Source: Rhodobacterales bacterium (GTDB lineage: Bacteria > Pseudomonadota > Alphaproteobacteria > Rhodobacterales > Rhodobacteraceae). Taken from it: a DNA stretch of 64,000 nt. The notes below the pieces were generated by a model. The model was not told the origin of the DNA and made no database searches. It saw only the letters and a list, made by a program, of their open reading frames with translations. Shown piece by piece: positions 9,465-18,607 of the stretch; the stretch's first letter is position 1; each line of letters opens with the position of its first letter. The position numbers and the translations under genes were made by a program. The DNA lies in contig JAJNPS010000028.1 in NCBI GenBank assembly GCA_021155205.1, forward strand, positions 45,448-109,447, read 5' to 3'.

Positions 9465-10657
9465 TGGCGCGCGCCTTTCTGATCGTGATGGATTCCGTCG
9501 GCTGCGGCGGTGCGCCGGATGCGGCGGCCTTTGGGGACGAAGGGTCGAACACGCTTGGCCACATCGCGGCCGCCTGTGCGGCGGGCCGCGCGAATGTCGG
9601 GAGGTCGGGGCCATTGCGGCTGCCGGTGCTGGACGGGTTGGGATTGTCGGCGGCGGTGCGGCTGGCGTCCGGTGCCGACATGGCAGGTGTATCTGCACCA
9701 ACGGGGCGCTGGGGGGCCGCGACCGAGGTCAGCAAGGGCAAGGACACACCGTCAGGCCATTGGGAACTGGCCGGAGTGCCGGTGCCGTGGGAGTGGACCT
9801 ACTTTCCCGACACGATCCCGGCCTTTCCCGACGATCTGGTGGCACTGGTCTGCAAGCTGGCCGGAACCGACGGCATCCTTGGCAACTGCCACGCCTCGGG
9901 CGTGCCGATCATCGCGGAACATTGCGAGGACCACCTCAGGACAGGCTGGCCGATCTGCTACACCTCGGCGGATTCGGTGTTCCAGATCGCCGCGCATGAA
10001 GAGGCGTTTGGCCTCGACCGGCTGTTGAAGCTGTGTGCGGATCTTGCCCCGCATCTGCATGCGATGAAGGTTGGCCGGGTGATCGCCCGGCCCTTTACCG
10101 GCACCTGCGGCAATTTCAAACGCACACCGAACCGGCACGACTATGCGATTTCCCCCCCAGCGCCGACGCTGCTGGACTGGGTGGCGGGGGCGGGGCGGGC
10201 GACCCATGCGATTGGCAAGATCGGCGACATCTTCTCGATGCGGGGGATCGGCACCTTGCACAAGGGCAAGTCGGATGCGGATCTTTTCGACCATCTTGAC
10301 CGGCTGGGGTCCGAGGCGACTGATGGTTCGTTGACCTTTGCGAACTTCGTCGAGTTCGACACGCTTTTTGGCCATCCGCGCGACGTGGCGGGCTATGCGC
10401 GGGCGCTGGAATGGTTCGATGGGCGGGTGGGCGCGTTCCTGTCGCGGTTGCGGGCGGGGGATTTGGTGATCTTCACCGCCGATCATGGCAATGACCCGAC
10501 CTGGCGGGGGACCGAGCACACGCGGGAAAGGGTGCCGGTCCTGTGCGCGGGGATCGGTTCGGGGTCGATGGGGCATATTGCCTTTGTCGATGTGGCGGCG
10601 TCCGTCGCGGCGCATCTGGGGGTGCCATCGCAAGGGCCGGGGCGGAGTTTGCTGTGA
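9464..10657 (+). CDS. deoB: Phosphopentomutase
   Basis: Interconverts (deoxy)ribose 1-phosphate and 5-phosphate using two Mn ions. The 397-residue product starts with the metal-binding MARAFLIVMDSVGCGG segment, has the phosphorylated-Thr motif KDTPSGHWE near residues 94-102 and the C-terminal metal motif TADHGNDPTWRGTEHTRE. These are the hallmarks of the alkaline-phosphatase-superfamily DeoB. It overlaps deoA by one base, and its TGA overlaps the GTG start of add. Confidence 0.95.
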   Translation: MARAFLIVMDSVGCGGAPDAAAFGDEGSNTLGHIAAACAAGRANVGRSGPLRLPVLDGLGLSAAVRLASGADMAGVSAPTGRWGAATEVSKGKDTPSGHWELAGVPVPWEWTYFPDTIPAFPDDLVALVCKLAGTDGILGNCHASGVPIIAEHCEDHLRTGWPICYTSADSVFQIAAHEEAFGLDRLLKLCADLAPHLHAMKVGRVIARPFTGTCGNFKRTPNRHDYAISPPAPTLLDWVAGAGRATHAIGKIGDIFSMRGIGTLHKGKSDADLFDHLDRLGSEATDGSLTFANFVEFDTLFGHPRDVAGYARALEWFDGRVGAFLSRLRAGDLVIFTADHGNDPTWRGTEHTRERVPVLCAGIGSGSMGHIAFVDVAASVAAHLGVPSQGPGRSLL

Positions 10658-11631
10658 GCGGATTGGCGAAAGTTGAACTCCACCTTCATCTCGAAGGAGC
10701 AGCGCCGCCTGCGTTCATCCGCGGCCTCGCGCGGGAAAAGCGCATGGACCTGTCGGGGATTTTCGATGATCGCGGCGGGTACAGATACGCCGACTTCTGG
10801 GATTTCCTGAAGGTCTATGAGGCCGCGACCGAAACGCTGAAATCACCCGAGGATTATGCGCGCCTGACGCTGGCTGTGCTGGAGGAAAGTGCGGCAAGTG
10901 GCGTCGTCTATAGTGAAACTTTCCTTTCCCCCGATTTCTGCGGCGGACGCGACCTTGGGGCGTGGCGCGAATACCTGCACGCCATCCGCGAAGCGGCGGA
11001 TCAGGCCGAGAGAACCATGGGCATCACCCTGCGCGGGATCGTGACCTGCATCCGGCATTTCGGGCCGGACAAGGCACGACAGACGGCGCTGTGTGCGGCG
11101 GAAACGGCGGGGGACTGGATTGTCGGGTTCGGCATTGCGGGGGACGAAAAGATAGGAAAACCCAAGGACTTCCGCTGGTCCTTTGACATGGCGCGCGAAG
11201 CAGGTCTGCGCCTGACCGCCCATGCCGGGGAATGGGGCGGGCCTGACTCGGTCCGTGATGCGCTGCGCGACCTGGAGGTGGAACGGATCGGCCACGGCGT
11301 CCGCGCCATCGAGGACTTGGCACTGGTCGATGAGCTGGCCGAAAAAGGCGTCGTGCTGGAATGCTGTCCGGGATCGAACGTGGCGCTTGGCATCTATCGG
11401 ACTTTCCGCAAGCACCCGATCGGCGAGTTGCACCATCGGGGCGTCAAGGTCACGATCTCTACCGACGATCCGCCGTTCTTTCACACCACGATGGCGCGCG
11501 AATACCAGATGTTGAACGAAGCGTTCGACTGGGACGACGGCGTATTCCTCCAGATCGCCCAGACCTCGCTTGACGCCGCATTCTGTGATGCCGATACCAG
11601 GGCGCGCATCGCCAAACGCCTGGAGGCCTGA
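10654..11631 (+). CDS. add: Adenosine deaminase
   Basis: Converts adenosine to inosine. The GTG at 10,654 overlaps the deoB stop (GTGA) and gives 325 residues beginning with KVELHLHLEGA, the first zinc-binding motif. Later come HAGEWGG (catalytic Glu region), ERIGHGVRA and the metal-ligand STDDPPFF near residue 270. The frame extends upstream into deoB but has no family match there. Its place between deoB and upp makes this operon handle both purine and pyrimidine nucleosides. The deoxyadenosine/adenine variant cannot be excluded by eye. Confidence 0.92.
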   Translation: MSGLAKVELHLHLEGAAPPAFIRGLAREKRMDLSGIFDDRGGYRYADFWDFLKVYEAATETLKSPEDYARLTLAVLEESAASGVVYSETFLSPDFCGGRDLGAWREYLHAIREAADQAERTMGITLRGIVTCIRHFGPDKARQTALCAAETAGDWIVGFGIAGDEKIGKPKDFRWSFDMAREAGLRLTAHAGEWGGPDSVRDALRDLEVERIGHGVRAIEDLALVDELAEKGVVLECCPGSNVALGIYRTFRKHPIGELHHRGVKVTISTDDPPFFHTTMAREYQMLNEAFDWDDGVFLQIAQTSLDAAFCDADTRARIAKRLEA

Positions 11632-12264
11632 ATGCTGGACCATCTGACCGTCGTTTCGCACCCGCTGGTCCAGCACAAGCTGACGCTGATGCGCGAGCGG
11701 GACACCTCCACCGCGTCGTTCCGCAAGCTGTTGCGCGAGATCAGCCTGCTGCTTGCCTATGAGGTCACGCGCGAATTGCCGATGACGACCAAGCGCATCG
11801 AGACCCCGCTGGAGGCGATGGACGCCCCCGCAATCGACGGCAAAAAGCTGGCGCTGGTGTCGATCCTGCGGGCGGGCAACGGGTTGCTCGATGGCATCCT
11901 GGAGCTGGTCCCGGCAGCGCGGGTGGGGTTCGTGGGCCTTTACCGCGACCCGGAGACGCTGCAACCGGTGCAGTACTACTGCAAATTGCCCGACCGGCTG
12001 GAGGAGCGGCTGTCAATTGTTGTGGATCCTATGCTCGCGACCGGAAATTCGTCGGTTGCGGCGGTTGATTTGTTGAAAAAGTCCGGTGCGACCAATATCC
12101 GGTTCCTGTGTCTGCTGGCCGCACCCGAGGGAATCGCGCGGATGAAAGAGGCGCATCCCGACGTGCCGATCGTCACTGCGGCGGTGGACAGCCATCTGAA
12201 TGAACACGGATATATCGTTCCGGGCCTTGGCGATGCCGGGGATCGGATGTTTGGTACCAAATAG
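11632..12264 (+). CDS. upp: Uracil phosphoribosyltransferase
   Basis: Makes UMP from uracil and PRPP. The 210-residue length is standard. The PRPP-binding loop VDPMLATGNSSVAA lies at about residues 129-142, and the C-terminal GDAGDRMFGTK is the uracil-binding end of the family. The ATG follows the add stop codon directly. As last gene of the cdd-deoA-deoB-add-upp unit it returns to the nucleotide pool the uracil released by DeoA. Confidence 0.96.
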   Translation: MLDHLTVVSHPLVQHKLTLMRERDTSTASFRKLLREISLLLAYEVTRELPMTTKRIETPLEAMDAPAIDGKKLALVSILRAGNGLLDGILELVPAARVGFVGLYRDPETLQPVQYYCKLPDRLEERLSIVVDPMLATGNSSVAAVDLLKKSGATNIRFLCLLAAPEGIARMKEAHPDVPIVTAAVDSHLNEHGYIVPGLGDAGDRMFGTK

Positions 12265-12277
12265 GGGCCAAGGGGCT

Positions 12278-12306
12278 TTGACTTGGTGATGCAGCTTCGC
12301 CATCAT
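12278..12306 (+). promoter_or_regulatory. Probable sigma70-type promoter of the SPOR-domain gene
   Basis: TTGACT (12,278-12,283) is followed after 17 bases by CATCAT (12,301-12,306). Transcription would start about 20 bases before the ATG at 12,334. The -35 is a good match and the -10 is weak, as is common in this group. Confidence 0.4.
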
Positions 12307-12333
12307 CCGCACGAGGTGAGGTCGGGGGGGCAG

Positions 12334-13332
12334 ATGTTTTCAAAATCAGCGGCGATTGCGGTTTCAGTGACGCTCATCCTTGCGTCACTGGCGGTGGCGC
12401 AACCCTCGGGCCTTTCCGAACCGGCCGAACTTCCGCCTGCCAGCTTTGCCGGCCAGCAATATGTCGACAGCAAGGGCTGCGTGTTCCTGCGCGCAGGCCT
12501 TGGCGGCCGCGTGACCTGGGTGCCGCGCGTCACCGCTGAACGCAAGCAGTTGTGCGATCCGCCCGTCGCCGCGACCGAAACCGGCGCGGCGGTCGATCCT
12601 GCCCCGGCGGTTGCCGCCGTGGCGCCTGCCAAGCCCGCACCCGCCGCCGCCCCACCCAAAGTCGCTGCGCCCGCAAAGATCCGCAAAGCCGCCGCCCCGA
12701 CCCCGGCCAGCCCCAAAGGCCTGCGCATGGCCTGTCCGGCGGCGACGCCGTTCCTCGAACGGCTGATCAGCGCCTCAGGCGACAGCAAGCTTTACTGCAC
12801 CAGGGGCGACGGTACGGTTGACGGGGCGACGCTGCCGCGGATCATCGAGACCGGCAAGGTCGTCGGCCATCTGGCGGATGCAACCATCGTGCCGCCGTCG
12901 CAGTCCCCGCCGCCGGTGCCCAAGGGCTATGTCCGTGCGTGGAAGGATGACCGGCTGAACACCGCCCGCGCGCAGACCACGGCGGCAGGCTCGGCCGCGC
13001 AGGACAGGGTCTGGACGCGCGAGGTGCCGTCCAAGGGCGTTGCCGGTGATGCGGCCGTGGCACCCGTCAAGGGGCCGGTCATGGCCCCCGCCAAGGCTGC
13101 GTCCGGCGCGATCTATGTGCAGGTCGGGTCGTTTGCGGTGGCGTCAAACGCAGAGGGTGCTGCAGATCGCCTGTCATCGCTGGGCCTGCCCGTCGCGCGC
13201 AAGGGCGGGCGGATCAACGGCAGGGCGGTGCAGGTTGTCTATGCCGGTCCTTTCGCATCAACTTCTGATGCGCAGGCCGCGCTGTCCGCCACCCGGCGCG
13301 CAGGCTTTGCCGACGCCTTTGTCCTGCGCTGA
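12334..13332 (+). CDS. SPOR-domain envelope protein
   Basis: A 332-residue secreted or membrane-anchored protein. Residues 1-23 form a hydrophobic signal (FSKSAAIAVSVTLILASLAVA). A Cys-containing region follows (KGCVFLR, RKQLCDPP), then an Ala/Pro/Lys-rich linker (about 80-135), a second conserved block with MACPAATPFLERL, and a C-terminal SPOR domain (about 250-332, beginning IYVQVGSFAVASNA). SPOR domains bind denuded septal peptidoglycan, which suggests a cell-division or wall role. The start was set at the ATG at 12,334 because the signal peptide begins there. Its stop abuts the convergent gene's stop. Confidence 0.82.
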   Translation: MFSKSAAIAVSVTLILASLAVAQPSGLSEPAELPPASFAGQQYVDSKGCVFLRAGLGGRVTWVPRVTAERKQLCDPPVAATETGAAVDPAPAVAAVAPAKPAPAAAPPKVAAPAKIRKAAAPTPASPKGLRMACPAATPFLERLISASGDSKLYCTRGDGTVDGATLPRIIETGKVVGHLADATIVPPSQSPPPVPKGYVRAWKDDRLNTARAQTTAAGSAAQDRVWTREVPSKGVAGDAAVAPVKGPVMAPAKAASGAIYVQVGSFAVASNAEGAADRLSSLGLPVARKGGRINGRAVQVVYAGPFASTSDAQAALSATRRAGFADAFVLR

Positions 13333-14355
13333 TCATCCGCCGCAGATCGCCTGCAGGGCCAGCCAGTCGGCATCGGGCATCAGCGGTGCCGGTGCCGTTC
13401 CGGCAAGGGGATCGGCCGCGATGAGGGCGTCGCGGTCCGGACCCGCCGCCAGAACCGCCGCCGCATAGGGGCCGACCGGAACGCCTGCCGCAGAAAACCG
13501 CGCCAGCAGACGGTCCTGCGGCACCATCATGGGGGCTTTTGCCAGCAGCACCTCGCCATAACCCGAAAGGCTGTCCTTCGGCAGATCGCCAGAGGTCAAC
13601 AGCCGGAATGTCGACACCAGGCCGGCCTGCCACAGCACGCCCGTCACGGGATCGGTCTGGGCGGCGCGCTCGGCCTCGGCCAGCAGCGCCCCGGCAAAGG
13701 CCTCCGGTCCCTTGGCCTCGGTCAAGAGACGGTTCGAGGCCAGGATCAGGCGGCCCGGCAGATGCGCGCCCGTGTCAATGCCGTCGCGCATGACATAGAC
13801 GATGGGGGTGTCCTTGGGTCCGAACAGGCGCTCGGACAGGGCCGCCAGGGCGACAAGTCCCGCCCGTTCGCTGCAGGGCGCGCCCGTCAGGGGGATCACC
13901 TCTTCCAGTGCCGTCTGGCCGATTTCGGCCTGCTTTGCGGGCGGCAGGACGGACGCGGTATGGGCTATGAGCGCCCTTGGCACCCAGAAGATGCCAAAGA
14001 CCACCAGCGCCGTCGTCACCCCGGCGACCAGCGCTGCCCGCAACCGGCCGGGACGCGGCACGGCCGCTGCAAGGACCGCGCGCACCTTGTCCAGCGCCGC
14101 GATCATGTCGGGGTCGTCCAGTTCCAGCGTCTCGCGCGAATCCGGCGCGGGGCTGTAGATGGCGGGGGCAATCCCCGGCGAGATGCGCGCCACCGCCGGC
14201 AGCGACCAGTGGCTGAGCGCGGCGCTGGTGCGCGGGTCGGACAGGACCAGCGTGGCCTCGCCCAGATGAACGATGACCTCGCGGCGTTGATCGGCCGGAT
14301 CATCGCGCCACAGCCCGGTGCATTCGAGGCGATTGTACTGTGTCAGCGCCGTCAT
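13333..14355 (-). CDS. Membrane protein resembling a degenerate M48 peptidase
   Basis: A 340-residue protein of unknown function. It has a cytosolic N-terminal part (1-105), one transmembrane segment (about 106-128, AALVAGVTTALVVFGIFWVP) and a periplasmic C-terminal domain. The stretch GRLILASNRLLTEAKGPEAFAGALLAEAERA has the spacing of an M48 protease around its HExxH helix, but the zinc motif reads AEAER, so no metalloprotease activity is expected. This reading is my inference. If correct, it is a pseudo-protease that may bind rather than cleave a partner. It is convergent with the SPOR gene. Confidence 0.7.
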   Translation of the reverse strand: MTALTQYNRLECTGLWRDDPADQRREVIVHLGEATLVLSDPRTSAALSHWSLPAVARISPGIAPAIYSPAPDSRETLELDDPDMIAALDKVRAVLAAAVPRPGRLRAALVAGVTTALVVFGIFWVPRALIAHTASVLPPAKQAEIGQTALEEVIPLTGAPCSERAGLVALAALSERLFGPKDTPIVYVMRDGIDTGAHLPGRLILASNRLLTEAKGPEAFAGALLAEAERAAQTDPVTGVLWQAGLVSTFRLLTSGDLPKDSLSGYGEVLLAKAPMMVPQDRLLARFSAAGVPVGPYAAAVLAAGPDRDALIAADPLAGTAPAPLMPDADWLALQAICGG

Positions 14356-14541
14356 GCGCGATGCGCTCTCTGTCCCTGTTCGGCGGAAACCTTATCCGGT
14401 CGCCCCGGCCGCCACAATCGCCCGTCCCGGCACAAAGGGCATTCGTCCACAGCCCGGCATTGCGGCCAAGTGTCGTTTTCGGGCGCGCAGAGCTGACGGG
14501 CGCACGCTTGATAGGGACATCGCAAGTTCGGGGGACCAGCC

Positions 14542-15468
14542 GTGAACCAAAGCCAGGACCGCATGCTGTTGGCCGCCGGACTGATCCTTGGCTATGCCGT
14601 GATCATCGGCTTTACCGACAATTACGTGAAGGTGATCGCCGCCGAGGCCGGCTTGTGGCAGTTTCATGCCACCCGCAGCGCAATGGCGGCGGTTCTTTTG
14701 GCCGTTGCAGCCCCGATCATGGGTTTGCGCCTGCGTCCACTGCGCTGGCGGGGCGTGGCGGGCAGATCGCTTTTGCACGGGCTGGCGATGCTGATCTATT
14801 TCGGGGCGCTGGCTTTTCTGCCGGTGGCGATCGTCGCGGCGGGCCTGTTCACGGCGCCGATCTTTGTGCTGCTGATCTCGCGACTGGTCTATGGTCAAGC
14901 GATCAGCGGGCTGCAGGTTGCAGCGGTGGCCGTTGGTTTTGCGGGCGTGATCCTTGTCCTTGGCCCCGAGGCGATGGAAGGCGCATCGCTTGCGGCATTG
15001 CTGCCGGTCCTTGCCGGGGCGATGTATGCCATGGGCAATGTCGCGACCCGCGCCTGGTGTGCGGGCGAAAGTGCTGAAACCCTTCTGGCCGGCTTTTTCG
15101 TCGTGCTTGGGCTTTTGGGCGTTGTCGGGATGATCGCCTTGTCGATTTATCCGTTGCCCGCCCCTGAAGGCACGAACGGGTTCCTGCAACGCGGGCCGGT
15201 CTGGCCGTCGGGGACGTTCCTGTTCTGGACCTTTGTCCAGGCGGCAGGGTCGATGGTGGCCATTGCGCTGATGATCCGCGCCTATCAGATCACCGAGGCA
15301 GCGCGGGCATCGGTCATGGAATACGTCATCCTGCCTGCCGCGGCTTTCTGGGGATGGGCGCTCTGGGGACAGACGCTGCAGCAACAGGCCGTCCTCGGCA
15401 TGGGGATGATCGTAGCTGCAGGCATCCTGATCCTGCGGCAGGGTCGGCGAGCGGCCGTGGCGCCCTAG
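14542..15468 (+). CDS. DMT-superfamily (EamA-type) membrane transporter
   Basis: A 308-residue integral membrane protein with about ten hydrophobic segments and the two EamA repeats (roughly 10-140 and 165-300). Family members export metabolites or amino acids, or take up small solutes; the substrate here cannot be read from sequence. The start is GTG at 14,542. Its stop overlaps the convergent tdk stop region by 4 bases. No operon partner is seen. Confidence 0.85.
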   Translation: MNQSQDRMLLAAGLILGYAVIIGFTDNYVKVIAAEAGLWQFHATRSAMAAVLLAVAAPIMGLRLRPLRWRGVAGRSLLHGLAMLIYFGALAFLPVAIVAAGLFTAPIFVLLISRLVYGQAISGLQVAAVAVGFAGVILVLGPEAMEGASLAALLPVLAGAMYAMGNVATRAWCAGESAETLLAGFFVVLGLLGVVGMIALSIYPLPAPEGTNGFLQRGPVWPSGTFLFWTFVQAAGSMVAIALMIRAYQITEAARASVMEYVILPAAAFWGWALWGQTLQQQAVLGMGMIVAAGILILRQGRRAAVAP

Positions 15469-16043
15469 TCGTCCATCGCCGCGCGCCAGTGCCGTCGGCA
15501 GAGGCTCACATATGTTTCATTGCCGCCAATCACCACCTGTTCGCCTTCGTGCAGAGCCCGCCCGTCCGACCCGCGCCGGATCACCATCGTGGCCTTGCGT
15601 CCGCAATGGCAGATGGTGCGGACTTCGCGCATTTCGTCCGCCCAGGCGAGCAGTGCCGCCGAGCCGGGAAAAAGGTTGCCCTGGAAATCGACCCGCAAGC
15701 CGTAGCACATCACCGGCACGCCCAGGTCATCGACGGCGCGGGCCAGTTGCCAGACCTGATCCTTGGACAGGAACTGCGCCTCGTCGATAAAGACGCAGGC
15801 CACCGGCCCCTGCGCCTGCCGTGCCGCGATCTTGGCGAAAAGATCCTCGCCCGTGGAAAAGGTATCGGCATCCTCGCCGATCCCGATGCGGCTTGCGATC
15901 CGGCCACGACCGGCGCGTTTGTCGAATTGCGCCGTGATCAGATAGGTCTGCATGCCTCCCTCGCGGTAGTTGTGCGAGGCTTGCAGAAGCGCGGTCGACT
16001 TGCCCGCATTCATGGTGGAATAGTGAAAGTATAGCTTGGCCAT
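15465..16043 (-). CDS. tdk: Thymidine kinase
   Basis: Phosphorylates thymidine and deoxyuridine with ATP. The 192-residue length is that of type II TK. The P-loop MNAGKSTALLQ lies at about residues 11-21, Walker B-like VACVFIDEAQFL follows, and the C-terminal lid holds a zinc-binding Cys set (CHCG, then a late Cys). I chose the ATG at 16,041-16,043 because MAKLYFHYSTMNAGKS is the family N terminus; the open frame extends 21 codons further without similarity. It complements the deo salvage operon. Confidence 0.93.
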   Translation of the reverse strand: MAKLYFHYSTMNAGKSTALLQASHNYREGGMQTYLITAQFDKRAGRGRIASRIGIGEDADTFSTGEDLFAKIAARQAQGPVACVFIDEAQFLSKDQVWQLARAVDDLGVPVMCYGLRVDFQGNLFPGSAALLAWADEMREVRTICHCGRKATMVIRRGSDGRALHEGEQVVIGGNETYVSLCRRHWRAAMDD

Positions 16044-16409
16044 GGGGCGGTCTAGCCGATCGCCGCTGTCTCGCGCAAGAGACGCCGGGCATGCCCGTCC
16101 CTGCAAGAAGGCCGCCCGGCGTCAAGTTGTCAGCGCACATGCCGGCATTCGCGCGGCTGTTGCATTACCTCTTACGACTGCCAGCACGTAACCCTGGCGG
16201 CACCGACAAAACCCGGGCAGGTCCGCCACGCGTCCACACACGACGGCAGATGGCGGACCCATTTGGGCCGGTTGTCGCTGGGGACGCCAACAGGCTTGTA
16301 CCGGTTCCGGACGTTCGGAACGGCCCATCCATCGCAAACTGCCATCTTGTGCATAAGGGGAAAACCTGAGACGAATTCCCCAGTTCTGGGCAAGTCCGGC
16401 AGGGTGCGT
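16044..16409. other. Intergenic region between tdk and the CII-like gene
   Basis: 366 bases without a supported gene. It holds the divergent promoters. Notable motifs are an inverted repeat GTTCCG-N6-CGGAAC (16,304-16,321), close to where an operator for the rightward gene would sit, and a DnaA-box-like TTATGCACA on the minus strand (16,348-16,356). Neither is proven functional. Confidence 0.4.
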
Positions 16410-16862
16410 ATGAGTATCGAGACCTATCTGAAAAAGCACAGCGAAGCGTTGGTCAAGGACGTCGGGATTGAGGCCGCCTGCGCCCTGACGGGCCGGTCCA
16501 AGGCGACGCTGGGCCGCTATTATTCGGATGCCGACGAACACGGTGATCGCTTCATGCCCATCGACGTGGTGGCCCAGCTGGAGGCCGCCGCCGAGTTTCC
16601 CCATGTGACCGCCGCCCTGGCCGACATGCGGGGCATCACGCTGTCCTATGACACCGACCGCAAGAACTCGCCCGCACATGGCGTCAATCAGGATGTGGTG
16701 GCGCTGGCGCAGCGATTTGCCATGCTGATGAGCGAGTACAACCAGGCCATCGGTGACGGCAAAATCACCGTGAACGAGGCCAAGCGGATGCTGCGCGAGG
16801 CGACCGCCTTGCAGCAGGTTCTGCTGGCGATGAAGCTGAATCTTGAGGATGAGGTCGACTAG
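16410..16862 (+). CDS. Putative phage-CII-like DNA-binding protein
   Basis: A 150-residue soluble protein. The N-terminal half (about 15-40: VGIEAACALTGRSKATLGRYYSD) looks like a helix-turn-helix. A linker follows, and the C-terminal half (about 95-145) is a long helix likely to mediate oligomerisation. The general shape resembles Phage_CP76/CII-type regulators, an assignment I hold with limited confidence. The ATG at 16,410 follows an AGGG site; the open frame upstream to 16,263 has no protein-like features. It is a single-gene unit followed by two terminator-like hairpins. Its targets are unknown. Confidence 0.6.
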   Translation: MSIETYLKKHSEALVKDVGIEAACALTGRSKATLGRYYSDADEHGDRFMPIDVVAQLEAAAEFPHVTAALADMRGITLSYDTDRKNSPAHGVNQDVVALAQRFAMLMSEYNQAIGDGKITVNEAKRMLREATALQQVLLAMKLNLEDEVD

Positions 16863-16919
16863 GGTTTTCTACCGTCAATGCCCTTGAAAAAGCTGGAAGA
16901 TTTCACATCCTCCAGTCCG

Positions 16920-16938
16920 GCCCCGCCACAGGTGGGGC
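16920..16938 (+). terminator. GC-rich hairpin downstream of the CII-like gene
   Basis: GCCCCGCC, loop ACA, GGTGGGGC: eight pairs including one G-T. No strong T-run follows directly, so it may act together with the next hairpin or as a pause site. Confidence 0.4.
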
Positions 16939-16983
16939 ATTCTTCGCGTCAAGCTTTCTCTGAAAGGTTTCTGATCGCTCATC

Positions 16984-17004
16984 ACCCGCCCGCGGGGTTT
17001 TTTT
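16984..17004 (+). terminator. Rho-independent terminator candidate
   Basis: A short GC stem (ACCC...GGGT around a GC-rich loop) runs straight into seven T residues (16,998-17,004). It lies about 120 bases beyond the CII-like gene and before the convergent helicase gene. Confidence 0.5.
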
Positions 17005-17066
17005 CAAAGCTGAACAACAGGTTGGGAGGCCGCCGGGGTTTTCAGGCGACCTGACCGAAGTTGGGT

Positions 17067-18419
17067 TCAGCCCGGTCGACGCTGTTGCGGTTTGCCACCT
17101 TCAGACCGGCGCGGGCTGAAGGTGCCACCCTGAGGCTTGGCCCCGCCGGAACGCCCTTGGCCCTGACCCGCGGGGCGCTGGCCTTGCGGTTTGGCGGGGG
17201 GTTTGGCGCCCGGTTTCTGGCCGCCCTGACGCTGCGGACGCTGGCCACGGTTCTGGCCGGGCTTTGGTGCCGCCGCCACGATGTCCGCCGCCCATGGCGC
17301 ACCCGCAAGCACCGGGATCGGCTTTTTCAGCAGCTTTTCAATCGCTTGCAATTCGCCCATTTCCGCCGGGGCGCAGAAGGCCACCGCCGTCCCCTCGGCC
17401 CCCGCCCGTGCGGTCCGGCCGATCCGGTGGACGTAGTTTTCCGGGACGTTCGGCAGGTCGAAGTTGTACACATGACGGACCGTCGGGATGTCGATCCCGC
17501 GTGCCGCGACATCGGTGGCCACCAGCACATCCAGCGCCCCGGCGCGGAACTCGGTCAGGGTCCGATCCCGCTGCGACTGCGATTTGTTGCCATGGATGGA
17601 GCCGACCTTGAAGCCCCAGGTCGCCAGCAATTTCATAAGCTTTTCAGAGCCATGTTTGGTCCGGCCAAAGACCAGCGCCTGTTCGCCGATATGCTTTTTC
17701 AGGTACTCCTCCAGGAGCCGCGCCTTGTCGCCGTTGGGGATGTAGTGGACGCCCTGACTGATCTTCTCGATCGGCTTGCCTGGCGGGGCGACCTGCACCC
17801 GGACCGGATCGCGCAGGTAGGTGTCGGCAATCTCTTCGATGTCTTTCGGCATCGTGGCGGAAAACAGCATCGTCTGGCGTTTTTGCGGGATGTGCTTGGC
17901 AATTTTGCGCAAGGAATGGATGAAGCCCATGTCCAGCATGTGATCCGCCTCGTCCAGCACCAGATAAGCGCATTGGTCCAGCTTCACATCGCCGCGCTCA
18001 AGCAGGTCGATCAGGCGGCCGGGGGTGGCGACGAGGACATCGGTTCCCTTGCTAAGCGCTTGAGCTTGCTTGAACAAACTCGCGCCGCCGACCACCATCG
18101 TTACCTTGACGGCGGTACCTTTGGTGAAGACTTCGAGGTTGTCCTTGATCTGCCCGATCAGCTCCCTCGTGGGGGCGAGGATCAGGGCGCGCACGTTTTT
18201 CGGGCCGGGGGGGTGACCGAGGTCGAGAATCCGGTGCAGCAGCGGCAGGCCGAAGGCCGCCGTCTTGCCGGTGCCGGTCTGCGCCAGACCCATCAGGTCG
18301 CGGCCCGCCATGATATGCGGGATCGCCTGCGCCTGGATCGGCGTGGGTAGTTTGAGTGTTGTCTTTTCAAGGGCTTTCAGGATGGAGGGCGACAGGCCCA
18401 GATCGGCAAAGGTGGTCAT
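17067..18419 (-). CDS. rhlE: DEAD-box RNA helicase, RhlE-like
   Basis: An ATP-dependent RNA helicase involved in ribosome assembly or RNA decay. The 450-residue product has the Q-motif region (FADLGLSPSILKAL, IQAQAIPHI), Walker A AQTGTGKT at about 46-53, the DEAD box VLDEADHML at about 153-161, SAT, and HRIGRTARAG near 320. A basic Gly/Gln/Pro-rich tail (about 375-450) is probably unstructured and binds RNA. The start was set at the ATG at 18,417-18,419 (MTTFADLGL); 14 extra in-frame codons upstream lack family similarity. The upstream DNA is strikingly G-rich on the plus strand. Confidence 0.92.
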   Translation of the reverse strand: MTTFADLGLSPSILKALEKTTLKLPTPIQAQAIPHIMAGRDLMGLAQTGTGKTAAFGLPLLHRILDLGHPPGPKNVRALILAPTRELIGQIKDNLEVFTKGTAVKVTMVVGGASLFKQAQALSKGTDVLVATPGRLIDLLERGDVKLDQCAYLVLDEADHMLDMGFIHSLRKIAKHIPQKRQTMLFSATMPKDIEEIADTYLRDPVRVQVAPPGKPIEKISQGVHYIPNGDKARLLEEYLKKHIGEQALVFGRTKHGSEKLMKLLATWGFKVGSIHGNKSQSQRDRTLTEFRAGALDVLVATDVAARGIDIPTVRHVYNFDLPNVPENYVHRIGRTARAGAEGTAVAFCAPAEMGELQAIEKLLKKPIPVLAGAPWAADIVAAAPKPGQNRGQRPQRQGGQKPGAKPPAKPQGQRPAGQGQGRSGGAKPQGGTFSPRRSEGGKPQQRRPG

Positions 18420-18607
18420 TTCATATCTTTCCGGCAGCCCGGCAGGCGGCCTGATCCGCACCCATCAAGGGCGCGGCAGCGGGAAGCGACGCCCCCTCAC
18501 CCCGGGCGATTGCCCGAGCCCGTGGATGCCGCGGAACCCCTGCGTGACGGTGGGAACCTTACGTCCGAGGCCTTTCACATGCTCACGCGGCACGGGCACA
18601 TGGACTG

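Noticed and set aside
7896..9701. A 601-codon minus-strand frame opposite cdd, deoA and deoB
   Set aside because: The plus-strand proteins are well-known enzymes; the antisense frame is a by-product of high GC.
16304..16321. GTTC-containing repeat as a LexA (SOS) box
   Set aside because: The spacing between the GTTC units is five bases, not the seven typical of alphaproteobacterial LexA sites. It fits better as a plain inverted repeat.
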